64,000 nucleotides of DNA from Distichodus sexfasciatus. Lineage: Eukaryota > Chordata > Actinopteri > Characiformes > Distichodontidae. Each line of letters starts with the position of its first letter. The first letter of the stretch is position 1. Location of the stretch: NCBI GenBank assembly GCA_032718565.1, contig JAVGVS010000532.1:124001-188000 (forward strand). Reading direction: 5' to 3'. Positions 13,501 through 28,500 of the stretch are shown here, one piece after another. The translations under genes were made by a program, and so were the position numbers. The notes beneath the pieces are model-generated. The model worked only from the letters and a program-made list of their open reading frames with translations. It was not told the DNA's origin and did not search any database.

Positions 13501-16500
13501 ACAGCGGTGGTAGTGCTAGCAGTTAAGGGTGGGCGATATATCCAATATACTCGATGTATCTCGGCTTGTTCCGCGTGCGATGTAATGGCCTCTCTCGTGA
13601 CCGCCAAAGTATAAATCCTACGTATTGTTAAACAGACAGCCCGCTTTCCAGTTTTGCTTTTCTGCCCCGTCAAAGCAGAGCAGCTCGCTCCCCCGCCCGT
13701 CCAGAAAACTCTAGGGCGCATCTTGTGTTTTGTGCCGCTTTTAAATCTTCGCTTCTGCTCACTCCCCGCCTATGGGGTCATCAGTGCAAAACTAGGCGCA
13801 AAATGGCTTGCATAAAATTCATGACCGTAAATTTCCAAAAGTCGCGGCGCAAATGTCATGAAACCGAGGCGCCAAAATTAAGTCAGTCTTGGCGGTTGTG
13901 ATGATGTTAACGCGCAACTGCATTTCCTCTCGATGTGTTAAATGTCTTTCGCGTGCAAGTAGATTACCGACCAGCTTTTTGCTAAAGTGAATTTCGTCTT
14001 TAGCGGTTTAAATGGTGAGTTTGTAGGTTGAGGCGGGGGTATTAGCTGTTTCTGCCTCACAATCCTATTGGCGATGGCTCCTGGTTTGTGACTGCCCATA
14101 AAGAAACGTTTCTAGGGAAAAAAGCAAAGATAGCGGAGGAAGAGAACAGCGACAAATAGATTAAACTAGAGTTACAGTTTATCGACCTTATAATTATAAT
14201 TTAATAGTTAGCTCTTACACGTTTAATAAGCACACAATCAATAGCTCCCCTTGCCCACTTGTCTGTCCCCAATATAAAGTATAAAGTTTGCTATATAATA
14301 CTTTGGTTTAAAATAAAAGCATTTATTATGTTAAACTTTGGCAAAATTATATTGGTGTCATTTATACAACATGGAACCGAATTTATCATTTATACCGTGA
14401 TTTAGAGAAATTTCAGGTATTGAGATATATATAGGTGTATGTCGTGATATAAGCAAAAATATCGTGTTATTTTTACGCCATATCGCCCAGCCCTACTAGT
14501 AGTAGAATAAAACTGGATTTGAACCTACTACCTCTTGCTCTCCAATAAGTCTGCGCCCACCGGATAAACACCACCCCAGTCATTTGTTTCAAGTTAATTG
14601 ATTATTATATTATATCTCATATAAAGTTATTTTTTACATCTTTTCTTTGAGGGCAGCACGGTGCCGCAGTGGTTAGCTGCCGCCTCCCACAGCAACTATC
14701 CTGGGATTTAAAATCCCGGGTTGGCATGGAGTCTTTCTCGTGGAGTTTGCAAGCTCTCTTCATGTTCGTGTGGGTTTTTCTCCGGGTGTCGGTTTTCCTC
14801 CCTGATCCACAAAGTGTGCCAATATAGAGTAAGTGCTTAACTCTAAATAGGCCCCATAAGGTGTGATGTGAGTGTGTGATTGTGTGAGTGTGTGTGCCCC
14901 GCGGTGTATTGGCGTACCCAGGGTTGTTCCGCTGTAGCCCGTGAATTCAGGGGATTAGCTCCGGCCCAGTTGAGGATAGCGGTTCGGAGATAGGCAGGAT
15001 GAATAGAATAAATGTTCCGCCGGATCACGAGTCATCAGTCCAACACCCTACTCTGCCTTCTCATTGAACCTGACGAACCCTTTAGTAGGCCAAATTTTGT
15101 GTATCATTTGTTTATTTATTTTTTTGAACTGCATGATTGCCGTGAGCTAAAAAAAATGCAGAAAGGGATTAAAATGTTGAGAGGAAGAAATGATAAAAGC
15201 TGTTGATACATATTTCTGCTGGTCATTGTTGACCAGGTGTTTAATTATGACATGGTGAAGAAAGTGTTCCCGTTTATAGTAAGACTGATTTACTAGGATA
15301 TTTGACCCCTGAGTGTGCATCAAGTCGGAAATGCAGGGTCTATCAGTTTCTTGATGCCTTTATTTTAGATACAAAACATATGCGTGTGGTTCTGCAACAA
15401 ATCAAATCATAATACATATTAATACACATTGCAATAATTCAATAAAATCTAACAGCACCTTGTCTTAAACTATATTTAACAGAAATCTTCTGGTTTTGAA
15501 TAACTCACTAACTCACCGACCAGGATAAGCCCTCGGTAGCCAGGTTAGCATAAGCTAACTGTATTAGCGACACGGCATTACGGCAATTACGCGGTCCGAA
15601 ATATTATATCCTAAATACCCAGAACTGAGCGACATCAGCACCCACTAAATCTGACGATGGCGACATAAACAAAGGGAATAAACAAGAACAAACAAACTTA
15701 CAGCTCTCTGGACGCACACGCTTCTCTGAACTAAACAAGCTGCGTTAAGCTCGCCAACAAACTACGGGTGCCGCCGAGGGCTACAATTACGGCGTTTGTA
15801 ATAATCCCTGCCAACGGCAGTTCCCGAATTGTCCACAGGGTGGCAGTCCCCCCCCACTAATCCTTCTCTCTGCCGACTTCACTCTTTATGACGGACGTGT
15901 TTAATAATTAGCTCACGTTAGGAATGGGTTAACCATTTAAAAAGTTACTGCACAGTTCTATGTTAATGCCCCTTGTGGCCAAAAGAGGGAATGACAGCCT
16001 TAATGGCGGCGCCCCCTTGCTACCAAAATTGGATTTAACCTGAAAAAAGGCTACTGAGTGAAAGTAAGTGATTATTAGTCATGAACACACCACAGAACAG
16101 CACACGGTGCACCACGAACCACATGTGACCTCTTCATTTGACCCATCTGTGAAGGAGCAGTGGGCAGCTAACCAGCGCTCAGAAGCAGTGCTTGGGGCGG
16201 TACCTTGCTCATGAGTACCTCAGTGGTACCTTTACCGACGACCTTCTGATCTCAGGGCCAACACCACACCGTTACGCCACCAACATTACCGGTCTGGGAT
16301 TTGAACTGCCGACCTTCTGACCATCTAGTCAAAGTCCAGACCAGAGTTTTCTTCTCACCATTTCAAATTTACTAACAGCTAGAATTAAAACCTGACTGGA
16401 TAATGACTTTGCTGAAACCGGACTTTCTCTACTACAACCACAGCGTAAATCAGTCTTGTCTTAAGGCTTATTCAGGATGGTCATTTGTTGAGCTAATACC

Positions 16501-19500
16501 AAACCAAGTATTGCCAACTTTTTTTAGTAAATCATGAAGTTATTGTGCTGCTTTAATAACGTAAAAATGTATAAATCAATTAGTGTCTCCCTCTTTTTTT
16601 CCTGTCTTTGTCACAGGTCTAAAGGGTTTATTCTGGAGGGTTTCCCCCAGTACCCGGAGGACGCTATGTTTCTGAAGGAGCGCTACCTTTACCCGGACGT
16701 GGTGCTGTTCATGGAAGTGGAGGAGGCCGACGTGGTGCACAGGCTGATGCCTCCGCTGCGTGAACGCTGGAGGCGAAGATGTGCCAGGAAGAAGCAACAG
16801 TTGCAGTTGTTAAAGAATCTCGAGAGAAGATCCAGAAGTGCGTTAAGGGTCGGGCGTGGGCGGGGCGACAGTCAGCATGTTTTATAGCCGGGATTAGACT
16901 GAAATGTGGAGTAATAGAGAGAGAACTTAGCTGACTGTTAAATCTAGGTGCTATTTCTGTTACTCGCATTTTTGATGTTCTTTAACCGCTTGAGTCGATC
17001 CGATACGCTTCGCCAATGCGGGTGCAGCAGGGAAGGCTTACTAAATAATCGATGAAATGTAAGCAAACGCGCCATGCATGCGGCTTTATAGCATCATCGA
17101 TAGAGATCTGGATGCAAAAATCTCAAACAAATTCGCAAACATAACACAGATTCCAGCACCAAACACATAAATAAACAAAGAAAAAAACACTGCGTCGGTC
17201 GTGGAAGAAGCCACGCTGTGGGATCTATGCTACTCATTATGTACACCATTATATCACATAAAGAAGCCAGATTCGCCAGATATTATGCTGACCGTCCGCA
17301 GCAAAACCAGTAAACATGCATAGCGGAGGTTTCGAGAAGCGTTTGTTCATGTTGTGTGAGGGTAAAATTTTAGATTTTTTGTTTTTAGTGTTTTGAAACA
17401 GTGGAAGGTCTATACTGTACTGTTGTGAATAAATCTGGCTGAAAAACTTACCTTTCCATCCTAAAAGCAATGACTTTCTTTGGGGTAATTCAATTCCAGT
17501 AGAATGTTAAAAGTTTCTGTTTTGACCGCTCTACTTCAATATTTACGGTAAATCCACTGCTTGACCAGCGTGAAGATATTTCTCTGGAATCCGTCTCCAT
17601 CTCCGAGTTCAGATTAACCTCGCGCGGGTAGGCTATCCGTGCGGCTGTAGATGCTGGCGTAGGCTACGTAAATGCAAGCTTATAGCAGCGACACGCACCA
17701 AGCATCTGTGAGTGCTCGTGATAGTCAACTTCAAAAGGCAGATTTCTCCGTTCTCCATGGCGTGACAGGAAAACCCACGACTCCTTTGAATGTTGATATC
17801 TCAGTCATATGTCGTCTGATTCATTTGATATAGGTATCGTTTTGAAGCTTGATCACTCCGCGGTGGCTTGGTGCATTTCGCGGTAGCCTCGCTGCATTCT
17901 AATCTGCAGACTCGAAAATAGTTCTGAAAATATCATCCTTCAGTGGTTACATAAACTGACCAGAGTAAGTCAACGATGCTGAAATGAAAAATAAGGCCAA
18001 CAGTACAATATAAAAACCTCAGGAGGCTCTGTTGAGGTCTCTGACACGCAATCCTGTTCAGTCTGCCAAGGGGGTTTGTCGTGATGTGTGCAGTTCAGGC
18101 TGCGGTCGGACTTTTGCATAGGGAAGAATAAAAAAAGAAATAATAAAAATCAACATTTCCTTTTTAAGCCTGACTTCATTCCCTGAGAAACATGGTGTGT
18201 ATCTGCCCATAGGAGGAGGCCATCGCTCAGAGGAGAGCCGAACTCATGGCTGAATTTACCCCAAAGCCGCCCAAGGTAATTAGTGTTCTCACCTCCAAAA
18301 CACGATGCCGTTGTGGCCGAGCTTTGCCGTGACAAATCCGCTCTTCCTGCAGGAAAGGGCGGGGCGAGAGGAGGGCAGGGGCGGGGAGAACCTGATGAGC
18401 AGCAGGATTAGGAGCAGGAGGTGGTATATAAACGAGTTTCACATACGGAAGAAGGGAGGAGTGGGAGGAAAAGGAGTCCAGTCAGCGCCGAGGACCGGTT
18501 CGAGACGGAGATCGGCGAGAGGTTCCAGACGGATGAGTCCAACATCACTAATGTCTTGGTAGGAGATCTGAAAGCCTCATAAGAATGGATGGCTTTGTTT
18601 TATTCTGTGGCAGCATGAAGCTCTTCATCTGCGCTCTACACTTGATGAAACTGTCATGGCTCCACCCGGACTGTCCCGCAAGCGACCACCAGATGCTGCT
18701 AATGTTTGGTCTTGTCTTCTGTCTTGTCAGTTGTCCCGTTTGTCCTGCACCCCTTTTTGGGTCTCACTGATCCTTTCCATGAATCTAGCCTTGTTATCTT
18801 CATGACCTGCGTTAGTCCAGTTCTCCGTTCAGGGATCGTTTCCCAAAAGCATAGTCGCGAATGTATTGCTTAGTATGTTAGCAATGCTATATTAGTTGCT
18901 AATGTACACTGTGCTAATGTACACTATGTTAGTTGATAATGTACACTATGTTAGTTGCTAAAGTACACTATGTTAGGTGCTAGCATTACACTATGTTAGT
19001 TGCTAAGGTACACTATGTTAGTTGCTAATGTATGCTCTGTTAGTTGCTAACGTACACTCTGTTAGTTGCTAAAATACGCTATGTTAGTTGCTAAAATTTT
19101 TACTATGTTAGTTGCTAATGTATGCTCTGTTAGTTGCTAATGTAAGCTATGTGTTAGTTGCTAAGGTACGCCATGTTGGTTATGCGTACACTCTATTGGT
19201 GCTGTAAATACGCTATGTTGGTTGCTAATGTATGCAATGTTAGTTGCTAATGTACACTATGTTAGTTGCTAACATATTGCTAAGTATATTAGCGACACTT
19301 ATTTAGTTGCTAACGTACACTCTGTTAGTTACTAATGTACGCTATGTTAGTTGCTAATGTACACTATGTTAGTTGCTAATGTCACATAATGTTAATTCTT
19401 CTTATATTACTAAGTATATTAGCAACACTATATTGATTCTTCAAATTACCTCTATTTAATTTGCTAACATACACTCCTGTTAGTTACTAATGTACGCGCT

Positions 19501-22500
19501 GTGTTAATGGCTAATGTACACTATGTTAGTTGCTAATATACGCTATGTTAGTTGCTAATGTCTTTATATTAGTTGCTAACATATTGCTAAATATATTAGC
19601 GACACTCTATTAGTGCTAATATGCATTAAGTTAGTTGCTAATGTACACTATATTTAGATTTGCTAATGTACGCTATATTTAGTTGCTAATGTACACTATG
19701 TTAGTTGCTAATGTACACTACGTTACACTGTATGTTTTCTAGAAACGAAACGTCTTCTGTCTTTTCATGTCATGCCTTTTTTTTTGCTTTGTTAGAGCAG
19801 GAAATCACAAAGCGACTCGTCGTTCGTGTTTTCATTTGGGTTTTTAGAAATGAATCTTTTTTAGTTTTTGTTTGTTTTCTTAAAAGGATTGAACAATTTT
19901 GACTGTGACTCCTGCATTCGTGTTGAACCTTCTGAGCCGATCCTTTTCACCGTCTAACAGATCAAGACCTCGAAGAAATACAAAATGCTCACAAAATGAA
20001 CTTCGTTCTTCGTTCATCTTGAACCCTTTCTTATTCTTCTCCTTCCGGGACATCTTCACCGAAATGCACATCCCCGTGCTGACGGTCAACGCTGGCCGAA
20101 AGCCTCGCGTCGCTCGCTATCAGCTCCTGCAGAAAGTCAGCCCCCTGGTGGAGAACAGGGAAGCCCTGTTTCTCAAGTGCTATCCCATCAGCCACAGCGT
20201 CGCCAAAAAACTCTGTACTCAAGCTACAAGTTCTACAGCTCCTTCGGATGTCGGGACCCCGTGCGGGTTAGTGACTGCATTTTTGTGCTTTGTTTTAGGC
20301 CTCGTTCATACGGACGTCTGAACCAGAAATTTTCTGGCGTTAAGTGGCGCCAAGTGAGTGCCGACTGAACGCCGACCGTTTTTCTGCACATTGGAGCAAA
20401 TCACAGCGTCCACACCGGCGTTCGGCCGGCTGCGCGTTCGGGTGGCGTCAAATAAGCGCTGCATGCCCAGCGTTTTTGTGGCGTCAAAATCTGTGAAACG
20501 CCAAAACGTACGCTAATTATGAAGCGCCAGTGAAAAGCATGTCGAAAACGCAGCTACAAAGCGCCCAGTAAGCGGCGTATGGCATTCAGAGTGCGTTCAT
20601 TTCGAACGTCCGTGTGGACGAGACCTTAGAGACAGTGTGCACACAGTTGTTGTCTCTGTTTGGTTTTAAGTCTTTAATGAGGATGAACCATCAGTGAAAT
20701 CCAGTGCGGTACCACAGTGTTTCAGAGGCTTTGTTAAAATCCGTTAAAAATCCATAAAATCTTGGCGTTTGTTTCCGCTTGGTGGACAAGGCCCATTGTG
20801 GTCCGTTTGTCTTAGGGCCTGTTTACATGAATACATGAAAATTAAGAAACACTTTTTTGAAATACATTTGGCCATTTCATTTACACGGAAACTGAGTGTT
20901 TACAGCCATTTTTGAGCCGTAACTGAACATGCACCGTTGAATATTTGGATTTAATGTAAGTATTTATAACAGAATTTTGAGTTATATTTCTAGTACCTGA
21001 ATATTTCTATAGCTTTTGCATTCGTCACAATATAAGATGCGCCGATACCGCTTTTTTATGTCCGATGCGATACCGATATTGTAAATTTGGATATCTGCGA
21101 TACGATTACAAATCCTGATACAGTCTCTGAAGTGTTTATTTAAACATAAAAACAATGCTTTAAAAATGTCTGAATACATGAGTGATTATTGTTATGCTTA
21201 AGGAAATGCTTGATTTAAATACTGTTTTCCTACTAAAACAATGTAATAATTACACACACACATACAGTACAGAAATTGTTCATTTAGACATATATTTCTT
21301 CTTTCTTATTGATTTCACTATAACATTATAAAATTGAAAAAAAATTGATCAATTGAAAATGAAATACTGAAGTTTGTCATTTTGAACCAATTTGGCCTAG
21401 AAAATAAGCTGCTTTTGCAGAGAACTACATTTCCCACAGTCCTCTGCGCGCACCCCTGAACTGCATCACAGTGAAGTGCTGGGCTCGCGTTCCAGAATAA
21501 ACGATGGAAAATCTCTGGGAAAACCTAAATAAGCGGCAGGGTGTGATGGGCATGGGTTGTTGTGATTATTTATCACTTCTAAAATATAGTTTGTGTCTGC
21601 TTAATAAAGGGACATTTTGACCGAACTGGAGCATTTCAGCGAGTAACGGCGCTCATGTCGGCTCATTAACACAGCGCGCGTGTTTACATCACAAAAAAGT
21701 CAGGTCACGTGAGGTCATGTAAAATTGTAGCGGTCAGGAATTCATCTTTTGTTTGGTTTTGTTTAATTTTAAGTAAAGATACAGACATCCAAAGTAAAGG
21801 ATTGGATTCAAGACTTTAGATTTTTCTGAAATGCGTTAATAGGTGTAAAGGAACTCCGAGGTTCGAGGCTAGGTTGCAGTTTTAGCCACCTCAAACACGT
21901 TTTTTAAAAATGCCCTCCAAAGTGAAGATTTTTCAAAACGGTAGACTCTGTGGATACCTGGAAACGAGTAAAACGCAGTTTTTCTTAAAGACGACGACGT
22001 TTTTAGTTCTGTTGTGCCTTTATGGACCTTTCTGTGTCCACCAGACACGTTTTTTGTGCTGAGAGCAATCAAAACCTTTCTTCCAGAGCGCTTTCTCTAC
22101 CCTTGTCTCAGCGCTTGTTGTTGCTAAGTTACAAAAACACGTCATGGGACATTCTGTGCTCGTTGCTGTTTCATGTAAACATTGTAGCGTGTTCCTTTGA
22201 AGATTAGTAGGTTAGCCGACATAAAAGAGATTGTCTTTGCTCCGATAGCGATATCACCCCACCGTGCAGTCACTCGTACTCGGAACAAAATTTGATACCT
22301 GCCGATACATGTGGAAGATATGATTATGTAGTTATTCATGTTCATTGGCACCACAGGCAGTGTAAATGCCACAACACTTGACAAATAAACTGCGCTGTAA
22401 ACTGTCTTGGGAGATAAAAAGCGTCCAGCGATCTGGAGGTACTTTAAAATAAATGATAATGACAGCAGCAAAGCAGACCGTGTTCATGTTAATATTTTTG

Positions 22501-25500
22501 TTTGGTATTTGCTTTTATGCGTAGATACTTGTAGAACAAAGAAATTGATAAAAAAATTAGTATCATTTATTTTATAAAATGACATAATAAGGCTTAATTG
22601 TAGTTTTGTCAGTGATCTGATGGGGATACGGCGAATAGACAGACGCTTACAAACTTCCAGCGGCCGGGTTAGTGGCTGTCGGGTCTTCGCCCGGTCGGAC
22701 AGGGATCTGGTTAGGATTTGAACCGAATGCCTCACGTTCACGCTACTCGTTAGCCGTTAGCCCTTGTAGCGTGGTGGTTAGCCCAAACGCGGCTGAGAGA
22801 CATAGAGATAAACCCAATATCTGGAGTACTCACAGTTGATGCCGAAGTGAATCGGAAAAAGGGGCCAGGTTGACACGATTCACCGCGGAAATAAACTCCT
22901 TTATACCCTTTGGGCACTGACCGGCGCGTCCAATCAACTACCGGCGGCGGAGAAGTCAGTGACAAGTTTAATTTATATTTTGTTTTTAAAAAAAAAATTC
23001 TAAAAAAATCCTACTATTATTGTCATTGTTATTAATAACAGACCTACACGGAGTATCGGGACTGTTATCGGTGAGCACCCAAAAATAAATATCAATACCC
23101 GTACTCGGTCTCAAAAAAATGGTATCGGTGCATCCCCTGGTCTCTTTACATTGGAAGTGCGTCGCTCTTGGCGTTTTTAGCAGACCCTAGATACCGTCTT
23201 GAGACCTGGAGGTCGGCTGCTTCAGTCGCGTGCAAGAGAACGGCTGGGAGAGTAGCGCCGATTAGGGGTTTGGTCACATAAAGCCGAAATAAGCTTCTCC
23301 AGCTGCTCCAGTTACGCCGCCATTGTTGTTAGTGAGTTCTTGACCGTGTATGTCGTGCTCCTTCCTCGATTTTGATTGGCTAGCAAGAGAAAAGTGACGT
23401 TGACAAGCCCAGCGCTGGTCTAAAAGTGGAACGGATTTGAACTTGAAGCGCTCTGAGTGCTGCGGTGAAAAGGTCTCCAGCGACGTCTTTTTTCCGCTGA
23501 AGGCGCTTAGAGCTCTGAATGCTGAGGCTTATTATTGGATTTGTATAAAAAATTGGTGCTGCCAGCGCAAAAAAAAAACACTGTTGGTGGACACAGGCCC
23601 AAATACCATAAATTCCTTCCATACCACAATTGACTACGGTGACCATGAAGAAGGATACCGTATCGTCATCCACGCTAGGCGTGTCGCCTGCTATTCTGAG
23701 CCAGGCTGCAGTACCCAGGTGAGTTAGTAAGCCCCAGGTTTGGAATTATTTAGTGTTCTAGAGAATTTTTTTACCGAATGTGGTGTCAACACAATTGAAA
23801 AAATAAACATAAAAAATATTTGTTGGTAAAAATATTCAGGGTCTTGATGTTCACCACAAAGCACATCGATTTCACTGTTTTCATTTTGACTGTTGCTCTG
23901 TTCTCGCTCCTTTTTTAGTGCAAAGAGGGAGACCCTTTAATCCAGTGCATGCAAGGACCCCTGGAGGCCAGCTTTCCCGTCCTGTTCCGACACTTCATCT
24001 ACTTCTTCCATACCAAGAAACCGCAACACTTTCATGCTCAACCCTATTAAGTATCTCCGACAGCCCAAACCCAAACGCTCGCTTCCTCTCAGGCTGGCTG
24101 TCATCGGACCGCCCAAGTCGGGCAAAACCACAGGTGAGCGCGTGCCCCCGTTTCACACCACAAATAAATTCTTGGAACGCTTTCCACAAGATCTTGGAGG
24201 GGTTCTGTGGGTATTTGTGCCCGTTCAATTCTGAAGAGCCTTTATGATGTCGGACAGTGATGTTGGAGGTCAGATGTTGGTTGAGGTCAGGGCTCGGTGC
24301 GGCCCGGTCAGCTGCTTCCACACCAAACTCATGGACCTTGCTTTGTGCTCTGGAAAACGGTGTCCGTAAAGTAAATTTTTTGCAGTCCCGTTTCACCAAA
24401 GCTTTTTAAAAAAAAATTTTTTGCGTTTTTTAAAACATTTCTAAGTATCTTTATGAATAATTAATGCAAATATCTACGTAAAACAAAAAATACTCCCCCA
24501 CCCCTCACCCTACATTCAGACTGCTTAGTCTCAGTAAAATTGGTCTCTGGAACCAAAGCAGATTTCTTGAAGCCCCTGGATTATATCACTTAGCCCAATG
24601 ACATTGCCGGTGATTTTCGGCTACGGCATAAAAGTTCTAGTTAAAAACAACATACTTTTTAATAAAACAATAAATTGCACGAGTGAGGTAGGTGCAGGCA
24701 GTCTCCTGATTTTCCTTTTCCTGTGTTTGTGTGATGTGTGCCATGCGTGGGGGACAGTGGCTCGCATGTTTGCGTGCGAGTACGGCCTGACGTGCATCTC
24801 CATGGGCGACGCGCTACGCTGGATGCTCATTACCCGGCGCAAGACGCAGCTGGTCACTGAGATGTTGAAGCATCTCAACCAAGGCCTGTCCGTACCGGAT
24901 GAACTGGCCATTCGGTATACCGATGGCCTCATGACCACATAGTCTGCAGCGCTTTGCGAGGTGAGAACAGCTTCTGCGTTAAGGTTTTTAACCACTTTTG
25001 CCGCCCACCAGCGTCATAGCGCTGTTCCCTTCCCGCCTTGAATCGTGTTGGACGGCGTTCCCATGACCAAGGCGCAGGCCGAACTGATGGAGACTCACAG
25101 CATTATTCCTGTGCGTGTCTTTGAGCTGCAGCTGGACACGCTGGAGTTGCAGAAGAGAGCCTAGAGAGACAAGATGAAGGAAAACAGGTGGAAGTCGTGT
25201 TGCTCTTTGCAGCTCTCACGTCATTTAAATATCAGAGCAATATGCCAAGGTGTAAACAGCGATTTGGGTTTACATGTTGAGATTTTGTCGGTCCCTCCGG
25301 GATTTCGCTGGCCTTTTTTGAGATTGTTGCGGCCTAAAATCCCTGATTTTGTGGCGGCTTTTCTAAAAAATTGTGATGAAAGTGCTTTTAGCCGTTTTGT
25401 TGCGATAACAGTTGCGAGAGCAAGTAAAAGTTGCGGAGGAATTTGCGATTTCAATCCATGTCATTCAAAAATGGACTTTAAATGCATTAATTGTTGTCTG

Positions 25501-28500
25501 TAGGTTACAACACAACAAAATCGACAAACACAACATTAAACACACATAGCGCAACACAGCGCTAAACACATTAAACACAATTAAAGTTGAGCAACAACAA
25601 GGACAAAATGAACTAGGAAGCCTACTAATAATGTTTGTAGTGCGCAGAAATCAGCAAAACAAACACCGTTGGTTTACCCACGGTTGTTATCGCGTTATCA
25701 GCGTCTTTACAATTCTCCGTGATCATGTGATCTACCGCCAAACCAACAGCGCCCGGATCAGATATGGACCTGGCGTCGGTCGGTGCCGGACAGCCTCGGG
25801 ACAGAATGGAAATGCAGCGCCAGTACTTTTGGCGGACACGCTTCAGTGTAAAACAGGGGTAAAGCAGCGTTTCCCAACCCCAGTCCTCGCGGAACTTGTC
25901 CTTTTCTGGTAAAAAAATAAAATAAAAATGATCCGATATCGTTGGAAAAAAACGATAGAATACTCGAATACAAAAAGAATCGATAGCTATAGCTCTAAGT
26001 CCAACTAAATCAATTTGAGTCGAGTCTATCTAAAAGTAAAGATGGATTTCCACAAGAATCACTCGGACGTAAAAACTTTCTGAGCAGGAAGACTTTGATT
26101 AAAATGCATTGAAGTGAATGGGGAAAGAACGAGGGATGATAAAAGCAAGAAAAAGACGCGTCCGTGTCAGAACAGATGGCGGTGTGTGTGGTCTGAGGTG
26201 GGTGTAAGGACCGTGGTGACTGTCGTGCGGAAACCTGCAGAGGGAAAGCTTTGTGTTGTCAATTGGAAAAGCAGATAGAGTTCTGTATGGGAAGAATAGA
26301 AAGAGGCAGTGCGGGTCATGGCTGTTACAGCCACATCACAGACGAGCAGTAAAGAGTCGAAATTTCAGCTCTGTGTCAGTCTATGGGGAAAAAACGGGCG
26401 GAAAAATGGACAGAACTCTCAAACGAGTGTGCGTATCAGACATGTAGCAGTTGCAGTGATGAACAAGGCTGCGTTCACCTCTATCCTTCCATTTCCCATC
26501 CTCCATCTAGACCGCACATAATGCACGACAGCCCCCAGATCCTCAACGTGCGGAACTCCTGCTTCAAGCAGGAAGTGGAGGGACTCCGGCAGCACTTCCA
26601 GCAGCAGTACCACAACTGGGTTCCCGTTGGCGTGCACAAAAACAAGTGGTGGGTGTGGTACCGCGTTCTAGACGAAGCCCGGATCAGCAAATCAAGTCGA
26701 CTACCTAGAGAGGATCTGCAAAGGTGAGCGCCCAAAAACGGAAAATGTGCACAATTCAGAAAATCTCACGACTCGATTCCGATTCTTGGGCTCACATTTG
26801 ATTCCAAATCGATTCACAATTAAATTCATGAATGAATTTGTTTGCAGATTGCTGTTTGGAGTTAATTTTTTTTCATTTCACGGTGGCAGATCAAGAAACA
26901 AAATCACAATAAATCAAATGAAAAGCTTTACATGAAAACACATATTTTCACGCTACAATTTACACCGATCCTCAGCATAAATTATTGCGTTTTTAATACA
27001 ACTTGCGCCCAGCCCTATTTTAGAATCAGAATGAAGTTTATTTGAAGAAGCATTAAATGCATAAGGTGCTTCGCTCTTGTTCATATAAATCTAGCTTCCG
27101 GAGATTCGTAAGTGGAGCTCTGTATACCCATAAGTCAGAACTGTGAGCAGCATAACCATGTAGGGGAACAGAATGGCAGCATGCGTCGTTAAATAAAATA
27201 AATAACATAAATAACATAAGTCTGTTTATTTTGTTTAATAAAAGGACATGGTACAGACCTGTTCTATGTGACTCTCCGGCAAAACCAGTGGCAGCCATAG
27301 CGGAGGTTTCGAGAAAAGCGGCGTCTCTATGTTAAGTGGGGTGGATTTTGGATTTTTTGTTTTTTAGTGTTTTGAAACAGTGGAAGATATACTGTACTGC
27401 TGAATACGTTTGGCTGAAAACTTACCTTTCCATCTCGCGTGACTTTCTTGAGGTGAGAATTCAATTCCAGCAGAATGTTAAGTTTTGGCATACTTCAATA
27501 TTTACGCTAAATCCACTGGTTGACTAGCGTGAAGATATTTCTCCGGAATCCATCTTCGTCTCCCGACTTCAGTTAACCTAACGCAGGTAGGCTATCCGTG
27601 TGGCTGTGAATGCAGCGTAGGCTACCGTAAATGCAAACGTAGCCGCGACCGCTGGCGTCTGTGAAGGTGCTACGTGATAAAGACAGATTTCCGTTTCTCA
27701 CTTGGCGTGACAGGAGAATCGACTCCTTTCAATGTTGATATCCTCAGTCATATATGCGTCGATTCATTCCATATAGGTATCGTTTTGAAGCTTGATTTAT
27801 GCCGCTTTCATGAAAACATAATAACTCAATTTAGAAAATTTGCGACAAGCGACTGGTTTTGCCGTGGAGGGTCACCCACCTATAGGAAGGTAACCTTAAA
27901 TGACTCCTGTTACCTTTACGTTACGTAAAGAACATGAATCGGCAGAGAAAGAATCGTGATTCAATTCGATTCGATTTTTTTGGTATCGAATCGAAGAGTA
28001 AGAATTGGTAAGTCTGGGCGATTCATGGGGCCCAACTTTCGGGTAGAGCCTGGAAGCCACTAGTATCAGTTGTGGCCAGGTTGGAGTGTGGTTTGCAGAA
28101 ACGCGCCTGGGGCCCCCCAAAATGATTTTTCTTTCAGGGCCCAAGGTACCTGGCCCGTAAAGGAAACGTACTGTATGTGCTTGAAAGCCAACTGTCTGGC
28201 TGTGCTTATCTGGTGTAAAAGTAGGTGCTTTAAATGTAAAGGAAAAATTAACCCTTAAAATGTACTCTTTTGAAGCTATTTTTATGTTTTTGGGAACAAA
28301 TTAACCATGGTCACAACATTAAATGAATATATCGCTGTCGTTTTATTTTCAAACGATGCATTATATCCTGGAACTCGATGTATCGCGCAGCCCTATTTCA
28401 CATCATCATTGTCTCACTTCGGTTTCTCGATGAATCGTTTCAGCCCTAACCTGCCAGCGCTTTCCTCCAGGCCAAGCCGCCGGCGCGCCAGACGGCTGTG

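Noticed and set aside
23606..23720. Possible AK9 exon ending CCCAG|GTGAGT
   Set aside because: The peptide does not resemble AK9, and exon 16 (DPVR) joins exon 17 (CKEGDPL) directly in phase, leaving no room for it.
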